13,365 nucleotides of DNA from contig CAZQAA010000041.1 in NCBI GenBank assembly GCA_964591255.1, positions 1 to 13,365 of the forward strand. Reading direction: 5' to 3'. Positions 12,557-13,365 of the stretch are shown in pieces. The notes under the pieces were generated by a model. The model was not told where the DNA came from. It made no database searches and was given only the letters and a program-made list of their open reading frames with translations. Positions within the stretch are counted from its first letter, which is position 1. Every line of letters begins with the position of its first letter. The position numbers and the translations under genes were made by a program. The DNA is from CAZQAA01 sp964591255. GTDB lineage: Bacteria; Desulfobacterota; DSM-4660; Desulfatiglandales; Desulfatiglandaceae.

Positions 12557-13365
12557 ATGGTTCAAAAACAGGAAGACAGGGAAAAGAGTATTCTTGAAGT
12601 TGTAATTGAACTGAAAGGTCTGACAAAAGAACAGGGATGGCCCAAGTTCGCTGCCTATCTGTTTACGAGATCAGGTAGGTTTCTGGAAAAAACAGAACTG
12701 AAAAAAGACACCGAATCTCCATCAATAGGACGCGGACGATTTAAAACCGCTCCTGAAGAAGAGATGTTTGTGGTGAAAGTTGCGCCGGATGTGGAAGATG
12801 TATATGATCTCAATCGTTATCAGCCTCTTACCGCGAGGGTGGTTACAAAACCCGGCAGGTCGGTGAGCATGCCGTTTCATGTGGATCTGAAAAGGTGGTG
12901 GTGCTGGCTTCGTTATCCATATGTGGTTACAGGCAATGTTGAAAAGGACCTTGGCGACCATAAAATCCCCATCTGCCACGGTGATGTTGATATATACGAG
13001 GTGGATATCAACTGTATTTACCGCCTTGATCCCGGTATCATTGAAAAGATACGTGCTGCCATTATCGATATTATTATTGATCCTCCCCCGATAAGGGTTC
13101 CCAGAGAACCTGTATGGGCGGACTGGGAAGATGATGATTACTGCGGAACGGTTCCAAGACCGCCTGTTCCCCCAAAATACCTGGATATCCGGAGCAAACT
13201 TATGAAACTTCCTACGGACTGGTCATTTGCCGCGGAGCGTCACGACAGGCTGTCCACAGCGGAGGAACGGATGAATGCCTTTCTGAAAGAGATGGATATA
13301 TCAGAAAAACAGGCATTCATCAGCACGGAAGTTTTTGAAGGAGTCAAGGCTTCCAGCATTCTTTA
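12557..13365 (+). CDS. unrecognised protein, 5' part (open at window end)
   Basis: An open frame of 269 codons with ATG at 12557 and no stop before the window end, so the C terminus is missing. I do not recognise the family. No signal peptide or membrane segment is visible. Residues about 10-115 alternate hydrophobic and polar residues (ILEVVIELKGL, FAAYLFTRSGRFLEKTEL, EEMFVVKVAPDV, VSMPFHVDL), suggesting a beta-sandwich like the transthyretin/carboxypeptidase-regulatory fold, possibly two copies, the second ending with PICHGDVDIYEVDINC (about 139-154). Then come a helix, RLDPGIIEKIRAAIID, a proline-rich linker (PPPIRVP, PRPPVPPKY) with an acidic DWEDDDY patch, and a predicted helical segment near the end. 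Codon use and third-position bias look like the neighbouring genes, and the strong ribosome-binding site supports it as real. It is divergent from the glycan operon and may share its regulator. Confidence 0.75.
   Translation, partial: MVQKQEDREKSILEVVIELKGLTKEQGWPKFAAYLFTRSGRFLEKTELKKDTESPSIGRGRFKTAPEEEMFVVKVAPDVEDVYDLNRYQPLTARVVTKPGRSVSMPFHVDLKRWWCWLRYPYVVTGNVEKDLGDHKIPICHGDVDIYEVDINCIYRLDPGIIEKIRAAIIDIIIDPPPIRVPREPVWADWEDDDYCGTVPRPPVPPKYLDIRSKLMKLPTDWSFAAERHDRLSTAEERMNAFLKEMDISEKQAFISTEVFEGVKASSIL

Noticed and set aside
12368..12565. 65-codon minus-strand frame in the divergent region
   Set aside because: It runs over the promoter, ribosome-binding site and start of the unknown + strand gene, with no ribosome-binding site or domain of its own.
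1..13365. CRISPR array, tRNA or rRNA genes, insertion sequences, PEP-CTERM sorting tails
   Set aside because: Both strands were read for regular spaced repeats, transposase motifs and C-terminal PEP signals, and none was seen.

Overview
The window reads as a chromosomal segment of a Gram-negative anaerobe, most likely a Desulfobacterota (delta-proteobacterial) lineage. This is inferred from gene content (a glutamic-type CPBP protease of the exosortase-associated type next to a TIGR03790-like secreted protein, GT9 and GT2 glycosyltransferases, apparent sigma-54 promoters) and from a moderate, fairly even base composition. No rRNA, tRNA, CRISPR, insertion sequence or phage gene was seen.

Layout. 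(1) Positions 1-1859, + strand: the 3' end of a GXGXG/FwdC-like repeat protein, overlapped by 4 bases by a 522-residue protein with a degenerate metallopeptidase-like N-terminal half and a C-terminal VWA domain. (2) 1860-1993: an AT-rich gap with a candidate sigma-70 promoter, phased TTAA steps and an imperfect inverted repeat. (3) 1994-3939, + strand: a two-gene overlapping unit, a CPBP intramembrane protease followed by an exported TIGR03790-like protein. Both families are known companions of exosortase/PEP-CTERM exopolysaccharide loci, although no exosortase or PEP-CTERM substrate lies in this window. (4) 11935 down to 3964, - strand: seven tightly packed genes forming one apparent operon. 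In transcription order they are a TPR-GT9-GT2 triple-domain protein, a Gfo/Idh/MocA dehydrogenase, a FemAB/GNAT-like acyltransferase, a NeuD/PglD-like left-handed beta-helix acyltransferase, a cytoplasmic five-bladed beta-propeller glycosidase-like protein, a class I methyltransferase and a DegT/DnrJ/EryC1/StrS aminotransferase. (5) 11936-12556: a 621-base divergent control region. (6) 12557 to the window end, + strand: the first 269 codons of a protein I do not recognise.

How it works together. The dehydrogenase, aminotransferase and hexapeptide acyltransferase match the logic of 3-oxidation, transamination and N-acylation used to make 2,3-diamino or 3-amino nucleotide sugars (WbpB/WbpE/WbpD-like). 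The glycosyltransferase fusion would use such sugars, and the FemAB-like protein and methyltransferase could decorate the product. This points to a surface polysaccharide or surface glycan modification operon.

The most interesting non-coding signal is in the divergent region. A good -24/-12 (sigma-54) promoter match faces the glycan operon, and a second, weaker match faces the unknown gene. Between them lies a cluster of direct repeats and dyads at about 12100-12313 that could be shared enhancer sites for one sigma-54 activator. This is a prediction from sequence only.
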